A stretch of DNA of 64,000 bases, from assembly GCF_019279795.1 (NCBI RefSeq), contig NC_056747.1:1005388157-1005452156 (forward strand), in the 5' to 3' direction. The DNA is from Protopterus annectens. Its lineage: Eukaryota; Chordata; Ceratodontiformes; Protopteridae. The position numbers were made by a program, and so were the translations under genes. This document shows, piece after piece, positions 21,088-33,174 of this stretch. Below the pieces are notes generated by a model. That model did no database searches, was not told where the DNA came from, and was given only the letters and a program-made list of their open reading frames with translations. The stretch's first letter is position 1. Every line of letters starts with the position of its first letter.

Positions 21088-21596
21088 ATGTTCTTCGTGT
21101 TTCACTGTTGCAATCATCACACTAGGGTTTCATCACACTAGGGTTATCTGCCTGCAGGTAGCCCTCAGTAGGCCCGAATATCAGAGACTTAGTATTTCTG
21201 CGTCGGTTGCTGTCGCTCCAGGACTGACGTCCGGTAATCAGGGGTACAAAAACAGGCAGCTAACGCCATTACATTAGTCTTTCTTGCTGAGGAGCCCATA
21301 GCAGAAGCAGTTCGCACGAGTGCTGGTCGGCTGCTACCCGAGTTTTTCGTTATGAATTAAATCATTCTGAAGTCTTCTAAAGCTAAGTATCCTGTTGGGG
21401 ATCCTTTTTTTCTTGCTCTAACTAATGTCAGAAAAAGATAACAATAGTCTTACCTGTGCAAAACAAATACCACACCACGATTTTAATTCTTACTGCGTCA
21501 CCTGCCCAGACCATGACGTACCTCGCTGTTGGTTTTGTGCCTTGTTCAATGCCCGAACCATTCATCGTCGGGCCCTTTTTGACGCCAAATACTTTT
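21088..21596 (+). mobile_element. DIRS copy C0: left-end fragment
   Basis: This fragment has a DIRS left ITR (from ATGTTCTTCGTGTTTCACTG) and the first part of gag with the cysteine motif. It then meets the left end of copy C in the same orientation. The rest of the element is not found in the window, not even beyond the far end of C/F at 40801. A 19-bp tandem duplication (ATCACACTAGGGTTTC type) lies inside the ITR. Strongly broken. Confidence 0.85.
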
Positions 21597-21770
21597 GATG
21601 TTCGTGTTTCACTGTTGGTCATCACATTTGGGTTATCTGCTTGCAATAGCCCTCAGTCGGCCTGATTATCAAAGTCTTGGGTCCTGTGTCTGTTGCTGTC
21701 TCATCTTCTGTGACGTCTGGTAGTCTGGTATAAAGCATGCAGCCGACACCATTACATCAGTCTTTCTTCC
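21597..21770 (+). repeat. DIRS copy C: left ITR
   Basis: Left ITR of the C/F element, carrying TGACGT and TATAAAG promoter-like words near 21708-21735. Its inverted partner is 40589-40801, about 19 kb away. Confidence 0.85.
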
Positions 21771-21909
21771 GTGCGGTATCCGAAGCAGAAGCAGTTAGCA
21801 AGTGCTGGTCGGCCAACTCCTGAAATTTTCGTTTTCGAGTTTTAAAACCGAAGTCTTCAACTAAAGCTAAGTACCCTGTTGGGGAAACCTTTTTTTTGCT
21901 TTAAACCAA

Positions 21910-23655
21910 ATGTCAGTAAAAGTCGATATGTATTTCTTGTGGAAAGCAAATACCTCATAAAGATTTTCATTCGTACTGTACTCCTTGCCTAGGCCCTGAC
22001 CACGATGTACCTCACTGTTGGTTTTGTGCCTTATTTAAACCACAAACTATTTGTAGTCTGTACATTTTTGCTTTTAAATATTTTGGTACTATGTTCAGTT
22101 ATCCAGGTATTTCTTTGGTAAGCCACCCGACATTCCGAAAAAACGCAAAGATAAAGACAGAGACAGGCCGCCTAGGTCCAAAGCTGCCGACGACGCTTCT
22201 CATAAGCTGTTCGCCAGTACTCTGAGGCGCTTTTGCAGCCCCTGATACCCGCTACTTCAGATTCGCAAGTCTCTACTGAGACCCATTCGGAGTCCGGCAT
22301 GCCACCAGATGCTTCAGCTGTAGAACCTGCAGATGTATTTACCTTGGATGGGTCTGGAGCTGCTGTGCAGGCACCGGCTTCTGAGGGAGTATTCAGGCCT
22401 ACTGACTTGCATATTAAACCGAAGCCATCTTCTTCTTCTAGGCCTAAAACTCGAACCATGCCTCGGAAACCGACGCCCAGACCACATGGTCAGGCCTCTA
22501 TGTCTAAAAAAAAAAACAAATGATAAGAATGGCTGAAGACCTTATTACTTTAGTCAGGGGAAGCCAACCTTCCCCCTCTAAGAGACCTAGGACTGAATTT
22601 GTTTATGATACTTCTGACCAGGATTCTGAAATTTCTGTCTCCTCTGATGACCAGAATTTACCGTTTTCTACCTATGAGGATTCTAATGCAGAGGACTCTG
22701 TTCCCTCTGCTTCTCCCCCAGAGGATTTTTCTTTTGGTGAAACCTTCCATACTCTTAGGAAGCATTTTCACTGGAAAAGTCAGGATTACTCTGATTCTGA
22801 AAAGAGGCTGAGAGATTTCTTACTCCTGCTCAAACACAGGCCTTTAGCTATCCCTCATGTGCTGGATATTGTTGACAATGCCTTTTCGGAATCTATCTTG
22901 GCCCCTGACTCTACCTCCTGCTCCCAGAAAACCTGATAAATATTACAGGGTTCCTGATTCTCACAAGTTCCTTTTTAAAAATCCTACTGCGGATCCTGAG
23001 ACCATTTCACAGGGACCCAAGGGCATTAAGGCTACTACTGCCAAATATCCTACCCCCTCTGATAGAGATTCTAGGGCCCTGGATAGATGGGGTAAGAAGG
23101 TATACACCTCTGCTACTTTGGCCATCAGGGCCTTAAAGTATCAGCAGCATATCACTGGATTACTTAAACAGAAAATGATGATGTTTCCTGATTGTGCTGA
23201 AAATAAGGAGTTGGAAAGCATACTTTGCAATGTGGTTTTGATTCACTAGAGGCATCTTGCAGGGCTGCTGTCACCGGGTCTGTACTTAAAAGGCATGCTT
23301 GGCTTAAGGAGCAATCTTTGCCAGATCGTGTTAAAACTAAATTGCTGGATGCTCCCTTAAATCAGGACTTCCTGTTTGGCGACAAAGCAGAAGAAGTTCT
23401 TAAAAAGATGGAGGAAAAAGCTAAATCTATGCAAACTGTTAAAGATTTCTTACAAGTGCAGCCTCTTAGATTTAGTAGGCATTGGCCCTCAAAAAAATTG
23501 GTCCTTTCCTGCCTCTTCCAGGCCTTATCAGTTCAAACGCATAACACCCAGGCTTCAGTCCCAGAGTACGCACAGGGCTAAGCAGTGGGGGCTCCCACTT
23601 CCAAATCAGGGAGTAGCAAGACCCCCCCCCCCCCCCCATGGTAAGCTGTCTCAAT
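21910..23655 (+). pseudogene. DIRS copy C: gag
   Basis: The cysteine-rich start lies at 21910 onward. The acidic middle (EDSNAEDSVPSASPPEDFS near 22675) and core (LDRWGKKVYTSATLAIRAL near 23075, KRHAWLKEQSLPDRVK near 23290) match the other copies. A C-run lies at 23624-23637. Heavily broken. Confidence 0.8.
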
Positions 23656-25531
23656 GACTTAACTTTAAAACTTCCAAGCACTTCTCAACTGAATGCTCCT
23701 TTAGGGGGAAAGTTTGCTCTGCAAGCAAAAAACTGGGAACTCATTATCAGAGTTTTAAACCTAGTTTCCCAAGGATACAGATTTCACTTCCACACGTTAC
23801 CAACCCCAAACAGTTGGCCAGATCTACCCCCAAATCAGTGGGCAGAGGCTCATAAGCAAGTACTCTCTCAAGATTAAAGGCTATTCAGACTGTACCAGAA
23901 GAGGAAAAGAGACAAGGTTACTACTCTAGACTTTTTTCCTGGTACCCAGAAAAGACAACTCATGGTGTCTTATTCCTGGACCTGTCTATCCTAAACACCT
24001 TTTTGGTGATTCCAAAATTCAAGGTGCTAACTCTTCACCAGTTGCTTCCCATGATAGGCAAAGATGCCTGGTTGGCAACACTGGATTTAAAGGAAGCCTA
24101 CCTGCACATCCAAGTCAGAGAATCTTTCTGAAAATACCTACGCTTCAAAGCGTTCTCTGCACTGCCCTTTGGCTTATTTACTGCGCCCAGGGTATTCACA
24201 AAGTGCCTAGCTCCAGTCGTTGCATTTTGCAGGAAAAGAAGTATTCAAATATACCCATACCTGGATGATTGTCTAATTCAGGCAGAAAGCCAGGACATAC
24301 TTCTGAATCATCTGGCATTTGTACAAAAGGTATTATCTTGTCTGGGGTACACCATAAAGGAAATGAAATCACATCTGGTACCCTGTCAACAAATTATATT
24401 CCTGGGAGCAAGCTTGTACACAACTTCCCAGATGGCTTTCCTCACACCAGAGAAGCAAATTCATTTGACAACTTACTTCAAACTAGTGGCCACAACAACC
24501 CTGCTATCTGCAAGACAAATATTGCAAGCCTTGGGATTCATGGCCTCGTGCATTCTACTAGTTCCATATGCAAGACTACATATGAGGAAACTACAATGGT
24601 ATCTAAAAAGCCTATGGCGTCAACATTCTCAGGATCTAGAAGCAATGATTCCTATCATACCTTGCCTAAGGTTAGAATTCCTTTGGTGGGCAGAGGCCTG
24701 CCACCAAAACAAATGACTAACATTCACTCTACCCCCTGCCGCCCAAACCCTAACAGACGCATTAGACTATGCATGGGGGGCTCACCTGGCAGGGAAGTGC
24801 ATTCAGGGCAAATGGAACCCAAGTCAAATGCACCTGCATATCGATCAAAACGAAATGTTAGCTGTACAGAATGCTCTGACAGCCTTCAAGGACCACATTC
24901 TTGGACAATTAATGGTAAAGACGGACAAACACCACTGTTATGTGGTAAATAAACAAGCAGGGGGGGGTACCCATTCTTACCCCCTCTGCAGACTAGGCCA
25001 TGGCTCTGTGGAACACAGCCTTGAGCTACCAAGTGCATCTACAGGCTAAGTTCCTGGCAGGAAAACTAAATACACTGGCAGACGAACTAAGCAGAAATCT
25101 CATGGACCCACACGAGTGGAAACGGGAACCAAATATGTTCAACATGTTGATCAAATAATGGGGTAGCCCAGATATAGACCTGTTTGCCTCCCCCAGAACT
25201 ACCAATTGGACAAATTCTGCACAAGAACTCCCCACAAACAAACTTGGAAAGCAGATGCTCTGTCCTTCAGCTCGAAAAATCTATCAGTTTATGCCTTTCC
25301 TCCTCTGCCTCTCTTCTCCAAAGTAATACTAAAGATCAAAGAGGACAAACCAAGGATGATACTGATTGCAACAGACTAGCCACGCCAGCACTGTTGCCCC
25401 CTCTTGCGCAGTGCGTCACAACTGGCCCCATGGCACCTACCTCAGACCCCCTACCCTGCTGTCTCAGCAGAAGACAGATTCTGCACCCCCAGCTTCAAAC
25501 CCTGAACCTGGCAGCCTGGCTAATTACCTAA
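23656..25531 (+). pseudogene. DIRS copy C: RT-RNase H-methyltransferase region
   Basis: Recognisable parts include FLVIPKFKVLTLHQLLPM near 24000, LKEAYLHIQV near 24090, YPYLDDCLIQAESQDILLNH near 24255, RLHMRKLQWYLKSL near 24575 and the methyltransferase-like end near 25360. Domains are in DIRS order. Heavily broken. Confidence 0.82.
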
Positions 25532-25540
25532 TCTCTCCGA

Positions 25541-25725
25541 TGATGTTCATCGTGTTTCACTGTTGCAGTCATTACACTTGGGTTATCCTGCTGGCAGGCT
25601 ACCCGCAGTCTGCCCGAATTCCAAAGTCCTGGTCCGGCGTCAGTTGCTGTTGCCTCTTCCCTGACGTCAGTGCGCCAAGGGTATAAAAGATGCAGCCGAC
25701 GCCATTTTCATCAGTCTTTCTTGCC
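25541..25725 (+). repeat. DIRS copy D: left ITR
   Basis: Starts ATGTTCATCGTGTTTCACTG and ends TTCTTGCC. Inverted partner at 30878-31061. Confidence 0.9.
25662..25688 (+). promoter_or_regulatory. CRE-like plus TATA promoter in DIRS copy D left ITR
   Basis: A perfect CRE palindrome TGACGTCA (25662-25669) is followed 12 bases later by TATAAAA (25682-25688), then by a conserved TCAGTCTTTCTTGCC some 20-25 bases on, a plausible start region. The same arrangement is seen in the left ITRs of copies E, H and, more degraded, B, C, G and I. Promoter function is inferred. Confidence 0.65.
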
Positions 25726-25862
25726 ACGCAGTGCTCGAAGCAAAAGCAGTTCGCAAGTGCCAGTTGGCCGACTCCTGAGATTTTCAAATCCGAATTTCAG
25801 ATTCGAAGTCTTCATTAAAGCTAAGTACCCCATTGGGGAAACTTTTTTCTTGCTCCAGACCG

Positions 25863-27652
25863 ATGTCAGAAAAAGTTAATAATTGTATTCTTGTGTGAAG
25901 CAAATACCTCATAAGGATTTTCATTCTTGCTGTATTCCTTGCCTAGGCCCTGACGACGATGTTGCTAGCTGTCGGTTTTGTGCTATATTTAACCAACGCA
26001 CTATTAAGCGTTGGTACGATTTTGCCTATCATTACTTTGGCTGAAGATTTCATTGTATAATGCCGTCAGAACAGCCAACGACTGGAGTTTATAAAAAAGC
26101 ACAAGGAAAAGGACAGGGATCCGAGGTCCAAAACCGACGACGAGGCCTCCGCTAGGCCAGTCGCTGGTTCTCAGTGAGGTGCTTTCGCAGCCCTTGACGC
26201 CTGCTACCTCAGAGCCACAGGCCGCTTCTGACTCCCACATGGAGCCAACTAGGCCTCTGGATACTCAAGGTATTGGACACTCGGAAACTATTCCCTTAGA
26301 CCGGAGCCGCTGAGCAGGCATCAGCTTCTGAGGGTGTTTTCAGACCTACACAGTTATATGTTAAGCCAATCTCAGCTTCAAAGGCAAAGACTAAAGCAGC
26401 TCTAAAGACAAAGAAACAAGTACAACTTTCTCCTGCATAGACTTCCATGCCTAAAAAACAGATGCTTAAAATGGCCGAAAACCTAATTACTTTGATTAGG
26501 GGTTCCCATCCCCCTTCTGATAAGAGGCTTAGGCAAGAGACAGAATATGAATCTTCAGATCAGGTTTCCATTTCCTCTGACTCCTCTTCTTAACAGGGAT
26601 ACTACCTTCCTCCCTATGAGGATTCTGATGCTGAAGAGTCTATTCCTTCAGCCTCTCCTCCTGAGGATTATTCTTTTGGGGAAACCCTTCACACCATGAG
26701 GGAGCACTTTCACTGGGAGAGCCAAGACTACTCAGAATCTAAGAAAAGGCTCAAAGACTTTCTTTTACTACCTCAGCACAGACCTCTTGCTATTCCACCT
26801 GTTCTAGACATAGTAGATGATGTATTTTCAGAGTCCAGCCTGTCTCCTGACTCTTTACCCCCTGCATCGGTTAAGCCAGACAGATACTACAGGGTTCCAG
26901 AGTCCCACAAATTTCTATATAAAAACCCTGCTGCTGACCCAGAAACTATATCTCAGGGTCCCAAAGGGGTCAAAGCTTCCACTGTGAAAAACCCTGTCCC
27001 CTCTGATAGGGATTCTTGGGCACTGGACAGATGGGGGGAAAAGTTTACACTTCTGCTACCTTGGCTGTAAGGGCTTTAAATTGTCAGTTTCATATGCTTA
27101 AGTATCAGCAATATTTAATGTCACTGCAAAAACAGAAAAATGTTGACAAATTCTGAATGTCCAGATAACAAGGAAATGCAGGATGTATTGCATGCAGCTG
27201 AACAAGTGGGAAAACATACTTTGCAATGTGGTTTTGATTCACTGGAGGCCTCTTGCAGGAAGCTGTTACAGGTACTGTCATTAGAAGGCATGCTTGGTTA
27301 AAGGAACAAAATCTGCCTGATCATGTTAAAGCAAAATTATTGGATGCTCCTTTACAGCATGATACTTTGCTTGGTGTTAAGGCAGAAGAGGTGTTGAAGA
27401 AAATGGAGGATAAAGCGTAATCTATGCAGACAGTTAAGGATTTCTTACAGGTACAACCACCCAGATTTAGCAGGAACTGACCTTCAAAGAATTGGCCCTT
27501 TCCAGTGTCAGACAGGCCACAGAGAGACAGATATAGACGCCCTAGAGGCAGAGCCCAGCCCCAAGGCTCATACAGGCCTAAACAATGGGGTGCTTCTACC
27601 TCCAAAAGCGGAGAAGACAAATCACAGCCATATAGGAAACAGTCCCAATGAC
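25863..27652 (+). pseudogene. DIRS copy D: gag
   Basis: It starts MSEKVNNC at 25863. Further parts are SESKKRLKDFLLLPQHRPLA (26735), KPDRYYRVPESHKFL (26875), LDRWG (27025) and RRHAW-type residues (27280), with an Arg/Gly-rich tail. The C-terminal core is LAP2-alpha-related. Broken. Confidence 0.85.
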
Positions 27653-29555
27653 TTCCCTCTGCCAATACCAAGCACTTATCTTTTGGCAGCCCCCTTAGGG
27701 GGAAAACTAGCACTTTTTTCACAGAATTGGCATATAATCACCCAGGACAAATGGGTCTTGAATATAGTGTCCCAGGGCTACAGGTTCCACTTTCACACCC
27801 TGCCAAAGGCAAAAGGTATGCCAGACCTGCCACAAAATCGATGGGTAGAGGCACAAAAGCAAGTTACATACTTCATGGACATGAGGGCCATTCAGCGAGT
27901 ACCACAGCAAGAGCAGGTACAAGGATTTTACTCAAGACTATCCCTGGTACCCAGAAAGGACAAAGCCTGGAGACCAATTCTGGACCTGTCTATTCTAAAC
28001 ATTTTTTTGGACTTTCCAAAATTCAAAATGTTGACTCTGCAGCAGCTTCTGCCCATGCTGGGCAAGAAGGCTTGGCTTGTAACTTTGGACTTAAGAGGCA
28101 TACCTGCATGTCCCAATCAGACAATCTTGCAGACGATACCTCAGATTCATAGCTGGATCAATGCACTACCAATTCTCTGCACTGCCCTTTGGCTTATCTA
28201 GTGCGCCCAGGGTCTTCACAAAATGCCTTGCACCAGTAATTGCTTTCTGCAGACAAAGGGGAATTCAAATATACCCTTACTTGGACGACTGCCTTATTCA
28301 AGCGGAGAACAAAGACATTCTACTGAGGCATCTGGCGTTTGTACAAAGATTACTAATTTGCCTAGGGTACACGGTAAACGAAAATGCCCTCTCAAGAGAT
28401 AATATTCCTGGGTGAAAGCTTAAATACAACTGCCCAGATGGCTTATCTCATGCCAGACAAACAAAGACAACTGACTTCTTACTTCGAAATGTTGGCAAGA
28501 AAGACCCAGTTATCTGCAAGAAAAATTCTGCAGGCTTTGGGCTTCATGGCATCCTGCATTCTACTAATTCCATATGCAAGACTGCATATGAGGAAACTAC
28601 AGTGGTATCTAAAAAGTGTTTGGACTCAACATTGCCACAGCCTGGAAACATTAATTACCCTCATTCCCTGCCTGCAACAGGAGATGTGATGGTGGGCACA
28701 GGCCTGTCACCACAACAAGGGACAGACATTCACTCTACCCACGGCCAGACAGACACCAACAACAGATGCAACAGATTATGCCTGGGGGGCAGGAAAATGT
28801 ATTCAGGGAGCATGGCCAGCAAGCCAAATGCATCTTCATATCAATCAAAAAGAGATGCTAGCTGTTCAGAATGCCCTGACAGCCTTCAAGGATCTACTTC
28901 ATCCAGGACAACTGCTAGTAAAGACGGACAATACTACAGTCATGTGGTATATAAACAAAAGCAGGGAGGCACACATTCCTACCCCCTCTGCAGACAAGCC
29001 ATGACTTTGTAAAACACAGCATTGACTTATCAAGTACACCTGCAAGCACAATTCCTGCCAGGAAAGACAAATACTCTGGCAGACGAACTAAGCAGAAATC
29101 TCAAATATCCTCACAAGTGGAAACTAGATCCACAAATCTTCAGCATGATAATAAGGAAATGGGGATGCCCAGACATAGATCTAGTGCCTCCCCGCACAAC
29201 TGCCAACTACAGAGATTCTGGAGAAGGACTTATCACAAACAAGCATGGAAAGTGGATGCCCTGTCATTCATCTGGAAAACCCTTACAGTATATGCCTTTC
29301 CTCCACTGCCTCTCCTCCCCAAGGTACTCCTAAAGGTCAGACAAGAGAAGCCGAAAATGATACTGATTGCCCCAGACTGGCCACGCCAGCACTGGTACCC
29401 AATTCTAAAGAGCTTGTCTCGAGGCCCAGCCTGGACATTACCTCAGGTTCCTCATTTGCTGACCCAACAAAACAATCGGATCCTGCACAGCCAACTCAGA
29501 ACCCTAAATCTGGCTGCATGGTTGATAAATGTAACCATTCAGGACTCGCCTCTCT
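27653..29555 (+). pseudogene. DIRS copy D: RT-RNase H-methyltransferase region
   Basis: RT has KFKMLTLQQLLPMLGKKAWL (28022), LPFGLSSAPRVFTK (28183) and YPYLDDCLIQAENKD (28273). RNase H has the DNTTVMWYIN-type block near 28925 and LADELSRN near 29080. The end carries IAPDWPRQHWYPILKSL near 29365. Broken. Confidence 0.87.
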
Positions 29556-29562
29556 CTAAAGC

Positions 29563-30580
29563 AGTTATGGATGTTATTTTGGAGGCCAGGAGGCCCAGCA
29601 CCAGAAAATCTTATACAGAAAAATGGAAGAGATTCTGTGCTTGGAACCAGGCAGAAGGAATGGACACGCTTGTACCAAATATCCCTCAGATTTTACAATA
29701 CCTAACTGAGATACTGGACAAAGGCCTATCCTTCTCATCAGTTAAGACCAATGCCTCTGCCATTTCAGCTCACTTCAGTACGGATCCACCTATTTTTTCA
29801 CGTCCACTGCTAAGGCAGTACCTCAGAGGGGACAAAAACATAAGACCCCCCCCCCAAAGAGAGCTCCAACACCTGCATGGGACCTCATTTTTGTCTTGAA
29901 AAAACTCACACTGCCTACTTTTGAGCCAGCCACTACAGCCGACATAAAATATTTATCATGGAAAACAGCTCTGCTCCTAGCAATAACCTCGGCAAGAAGA
30001 GTCTCAGAATTACAGGCACTAATTTCTGTGGAACCTTTTTATTATTTTCCATCCGGACAGGGTTTCCCTAAGGACAAACCCAACATTTATGCCTAAGGTA
30101 GTGTCCAGTGTGGCTCTTTATCAAACCATTCATTTGCCTACCTTTTATCCAAACCCACAGAATAAGGGGGAGAGACTTCTGCATTCTTTGGACATACACA
30201 GACAGCTACGCTTCTACTTGGACAAAACTAAAGCCTTCAGAAAGACTTAGCAGCTCGTAGTGGCATATGCTGCAGGATCGCAAGGAAAAACTATTTCAAA
30301 GCAGACTATTTCAAAATGGATAGGACACTGCATTCATTTCTGCTATTCACAACATGGCAAATCAGTGCCTAAGGGCATTAGGCCACATTCCACCAGAGCA
30401 GCAGCCACTTCGGCAGCCTTCCTCAGAGGAGTACCAACCAAGGACGTTTTGGAGGCTGCAACTTGGACTTTAGTGCACACTTTTACAAAGCACTACCACT
30501 TACCTCTTTACTCTAAATCCAGAGCCGGCTTCGCCACTGCAGTTTTGCAGGGCCTCATAGCCACTCCTAATTCTATCTAG
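29563..30580 (+). pseudogene. DIRS copy D: tyrosine recombinase
   Basis: VMDVILEARRPSTRKSYTEK (29564) starts the N-terminal domain. The catalytic part has ARRVSELQALISVE (29993), RPHSTRAAATSAAF (30380) and KHYHLPLYSKSRAGF (30490). The H-x-x-R box and terminal Tyr block are visible. Broken. Confidence 0.87.
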
Positions 30581-30604
30581 GACCAGCCACCCAACCTCAG
30601 CTTT

Positions 30605-30715
30605 GGGATTCAACCCAAGTGTAATGACTGCAACAGTGAAACACGATTAACATAGTACAGTTGTGTACCTACCATAAGTGTAGATTTTCGAGTGTATTCA
30701 CTGTTGCAGTCCAGT
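30605..30715 (+). repeat. DIRS copy D: internal complementary region
   Basis: Two back-to-back segments complementary to the left end (to about 30650) and the right end (from about 30655) of the copy. Confidence 0.85.
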
Positions 30716-30877
30716 TTACCCTCCCTCCATCCTCCTTTCATTGCTGGGACCTATCTGTCTATTCTATACAACCTATGTGGTGTATTTGCTTGTAGATGAA
30801 GGTAATGTTTATGTTAGTGCATGCTTTTTTATGAGCAGAATTATTAGCCTACCCTTTTGGGGGCACCTGACATCTGG

Positions 30878-31061
30878 GGCAAGAAAAACTGAAGAAAATG
30901 GCATCGGCTGCATCTTTAGGGAAGAGGCGACAGCAACTGATGCCGGACCAGGACTTTGAAATTCGGGCCGACTACGGGTAGCCTGCCAGCAGGATAACCC
31001 AAGTTTAATGACTGCAACAGTGAATACACTCGAACATCTACATTTATGGTAGGTACACAAC
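30878..31061 (+). repeat. DIRS copy D: right ITR
   Basis: Begins GGCAAGAAAAACTGAAG. The final bases GGTACACAAC abut the left end of copy E directly. Confidence 0.87.
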
Positions 31062-31247
31062 ATTTCTTTCTTCGTGTTTCACTGTTGCAGTCATTACATT
31101 TGGGTAATCTGCTGGCAGGTTGCCCTCAGTCGGCCTGAATTCCAAAGTCTTGGGTCATGCGTTGGTTGCTGTCTCCTCTTCCATGACGTCGGGTCATCAG
31201 GGGTATAAAGCATGCATCCGACGCCATTTTAATCGGTCTTTCTTGCC
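31062..31247 (+). repeat. DIRS copy E: left ITR
   Basis: Carries TGACGTCG (31184-31191) and TATAAA (31204-31209) in promoter-like spacing. Inverted partner at 39071-39283. Confidence 0.88.
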
Positions 31248-31383
31248 GTGCGGTGCCCGAAGCAGAAGCAGTTCGCAAGTGCCGGTCGGCTGACTCCTGA
31301 AATTTTTGTTTGAGTTTCAGAACAGAAGTCTTCAAACTAAAGCTAAGTACCCCATTGGGGAAACTTTTTCTTGCTCCTTACTG

Positions 31384-33174
31384 ATGTCAGTAAAAGTTAA
31401 TAATTGTATTAGATGTGGGAAGCAAATACCTCATAAGGATTTTCATTTGTACTGTATTCCTTGCCTAGGTCCTGATCACAGTGTACCTTGCTATCTGTTT
31501 TGTGCTAATTTAACCAACGCACTATTAAGCATCTGTATATTTTTGCTTCAAAATATTTTGGTTCAAGATTTAACTACCCTGAAATGTCGTCCGTTAGCAG
31601 TCCGGCTACCGGTGTTCACAAAAAAACGCAAGGAAAAAGACAGACTGTTGAGGTCCAAAACTGACGACGAAGCTTCTCCTAAGTCAGTTGCCGAGTCCCG
31701 GTACTCAGTACTCAGCTTTCGCAGCCCCTGATACCTGCTACTTTTGAGTCGCAGGCCTCTACCGAGACCGATTTGGAGTCCAGTGTGCCGCAAAATTCGC
31801 AAAGTATTGAACCTACAGATGTCTCTCCCTTGGATGTGTCCACAGCCGCTGAGCAGGCACCGGCTTCTGAGGGTGTTTTCAGGCCTCAACATTTTTATAT
31901 TAAACCAACGCCATCAACAAAAACAAGGTCAAAAACGACTTCTGTGTCTAAAAAAACAACGCATGAGCCACGTGCTCAGGCTTGTATGCTTAAAAAAACA
32001 AATTATGGCTGAGGATGTAATTACCTTGATCAGGGGTTCCCAACCCCCCCTGCTAAGAGGCCTAGGTAAGGCACTGATTATGAATCTTCAGATCAGGTTT
32101 CCATTTCTTCTGATTCATCTTCTGATCAGGAATTTTCTATTCCACCTTATGGGGATTCTGATGCAGAGGAATCCATCCCATCTGCATCTCCTCCTGAGGA
32201 TTACTCTTTTGGAGAGACTTTGCATACTTCAAGGGAATATTTTCACTGGGAGAGTCGGGACTTCTCTGAGTCAAAAAAGAGGCTTAGGGATTTCCTTCTT
32301 CCTCAGCATAGGCCTTTGGCAATACCTCCTGTATTAGACATTGTTGATGATGTGTTCTCGGAATCAAGCATGGCTCCTGTTTCCCTGCCTGCAGCTCCTA
32401 GTAAGCCAGACAGATATTACAGGGTTCCTGACTCCCACAAATTTATTTTCAAAAATCCTGCTGCTGATCCTGACACTATTTCTCAGGGTCCCAAGGGTGT
32501 TAAGGCTTCTACAGCCAAAAAATCCTACCCCTTCTGATAGAGATTCCAGGTCGCTGGATAGATGGGGTAAGAAGGTTTATACGTCTGCAACCTTGGCAAT
32601 CAGGGCTTTAAACTGCCAGTTTCATATATATCAACAGCATGTTATGGCTGTACTGAAACAGAAAATGTTGATTTCTGATTGTGTGGAAAATAGTTAACAG
32701 GATGTATTGCATTCAGCCGACCAGGTTGGAAAGCATACTTTGCAATGTGGTTTTGATTCCTTGGAGGCCTCTTGCAGGGCCGCCGTAACTGGATCTGTGA
32801 TAAGAAGGCATGCCTGGCTCAAGGAGCAAAATCTGCCCGATCATGTTAAAGCTAAATTGTTAGATGCCCCTTTACAACATGATATTCTGTTTGGTAATAA
32901 GGCAGAAGAGGTTTTAAAGAAAATGGAAGACAAAGCTAAATCTATGCAAACTGTAAAAGATTTCTTGCAAGAGCAGCCACCCAGGTTCAGTAGGTACTGG
33001 CCTACTAAGAATTGGTCCTTTCCTGTGTCCAACAGAGCCACTCGGGGCAAACACAGGCGCTCCAAAGGCTCCAGATATCAATCACAGGGATCTTACAGGT
33101 CAAAGCAATGGGGTACCTCCACCTCCAAATCTGGAGGTAACAAAGCACAGCCCTACAGTAAGCAGTCTCAATGA
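31384..33174 (+). pseudogene. DIRS copy E: gag
   Basis: It starts MSVKVNNCIRCGKQIPHKDF at 31384, with a cysteine cluster. The acidic middle lies near 32140, KPDRYYRVPDSHKFIFKNP near 32403 and LDRWGKKVYTSATLAIRAL near 32555. The terminal core (GFDSLEASCRAAVTGSVIRR near 32750, ending at 33174) is in one long frame. Broken. Confidence 0.87.

Larger units (their letters stand above)
21597..25541 (+). mobile_element. DIRS copy C/F, first half (C)
   Basis: The left ITR (21597-21770), gag (21910-23655) and RT-RNase H-methyltransferase (about 23656-25531) stop at the start of the YR, where copy D begins. Its second half is F at 39284-40801. C ends and F begins at nearly the same internal point, and C's left ITR shares subfamily-diagnostic words with F's right ITR (CCTGATTATCAAAG, CTCATCTTC, GGTAGTC, CCATTACAT). 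The element is old, with many breaks (more than eight). Confidence 0.9.
25541..31061 (+). mobile_element. DIRS retrotransposon copy D, complete length
   Basis: Left ITR, gag, RT-RNase H-methyltransferase, YR, ICR and right ITR are all present over 5.5 kb. It is inserted, together with E, inside the older C/F element. Its right end is followed at once by the left end of copy E. The two ITRs match well in reverse complement. It is broken, with about eight to ten breaks. Confidence 0.92.
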
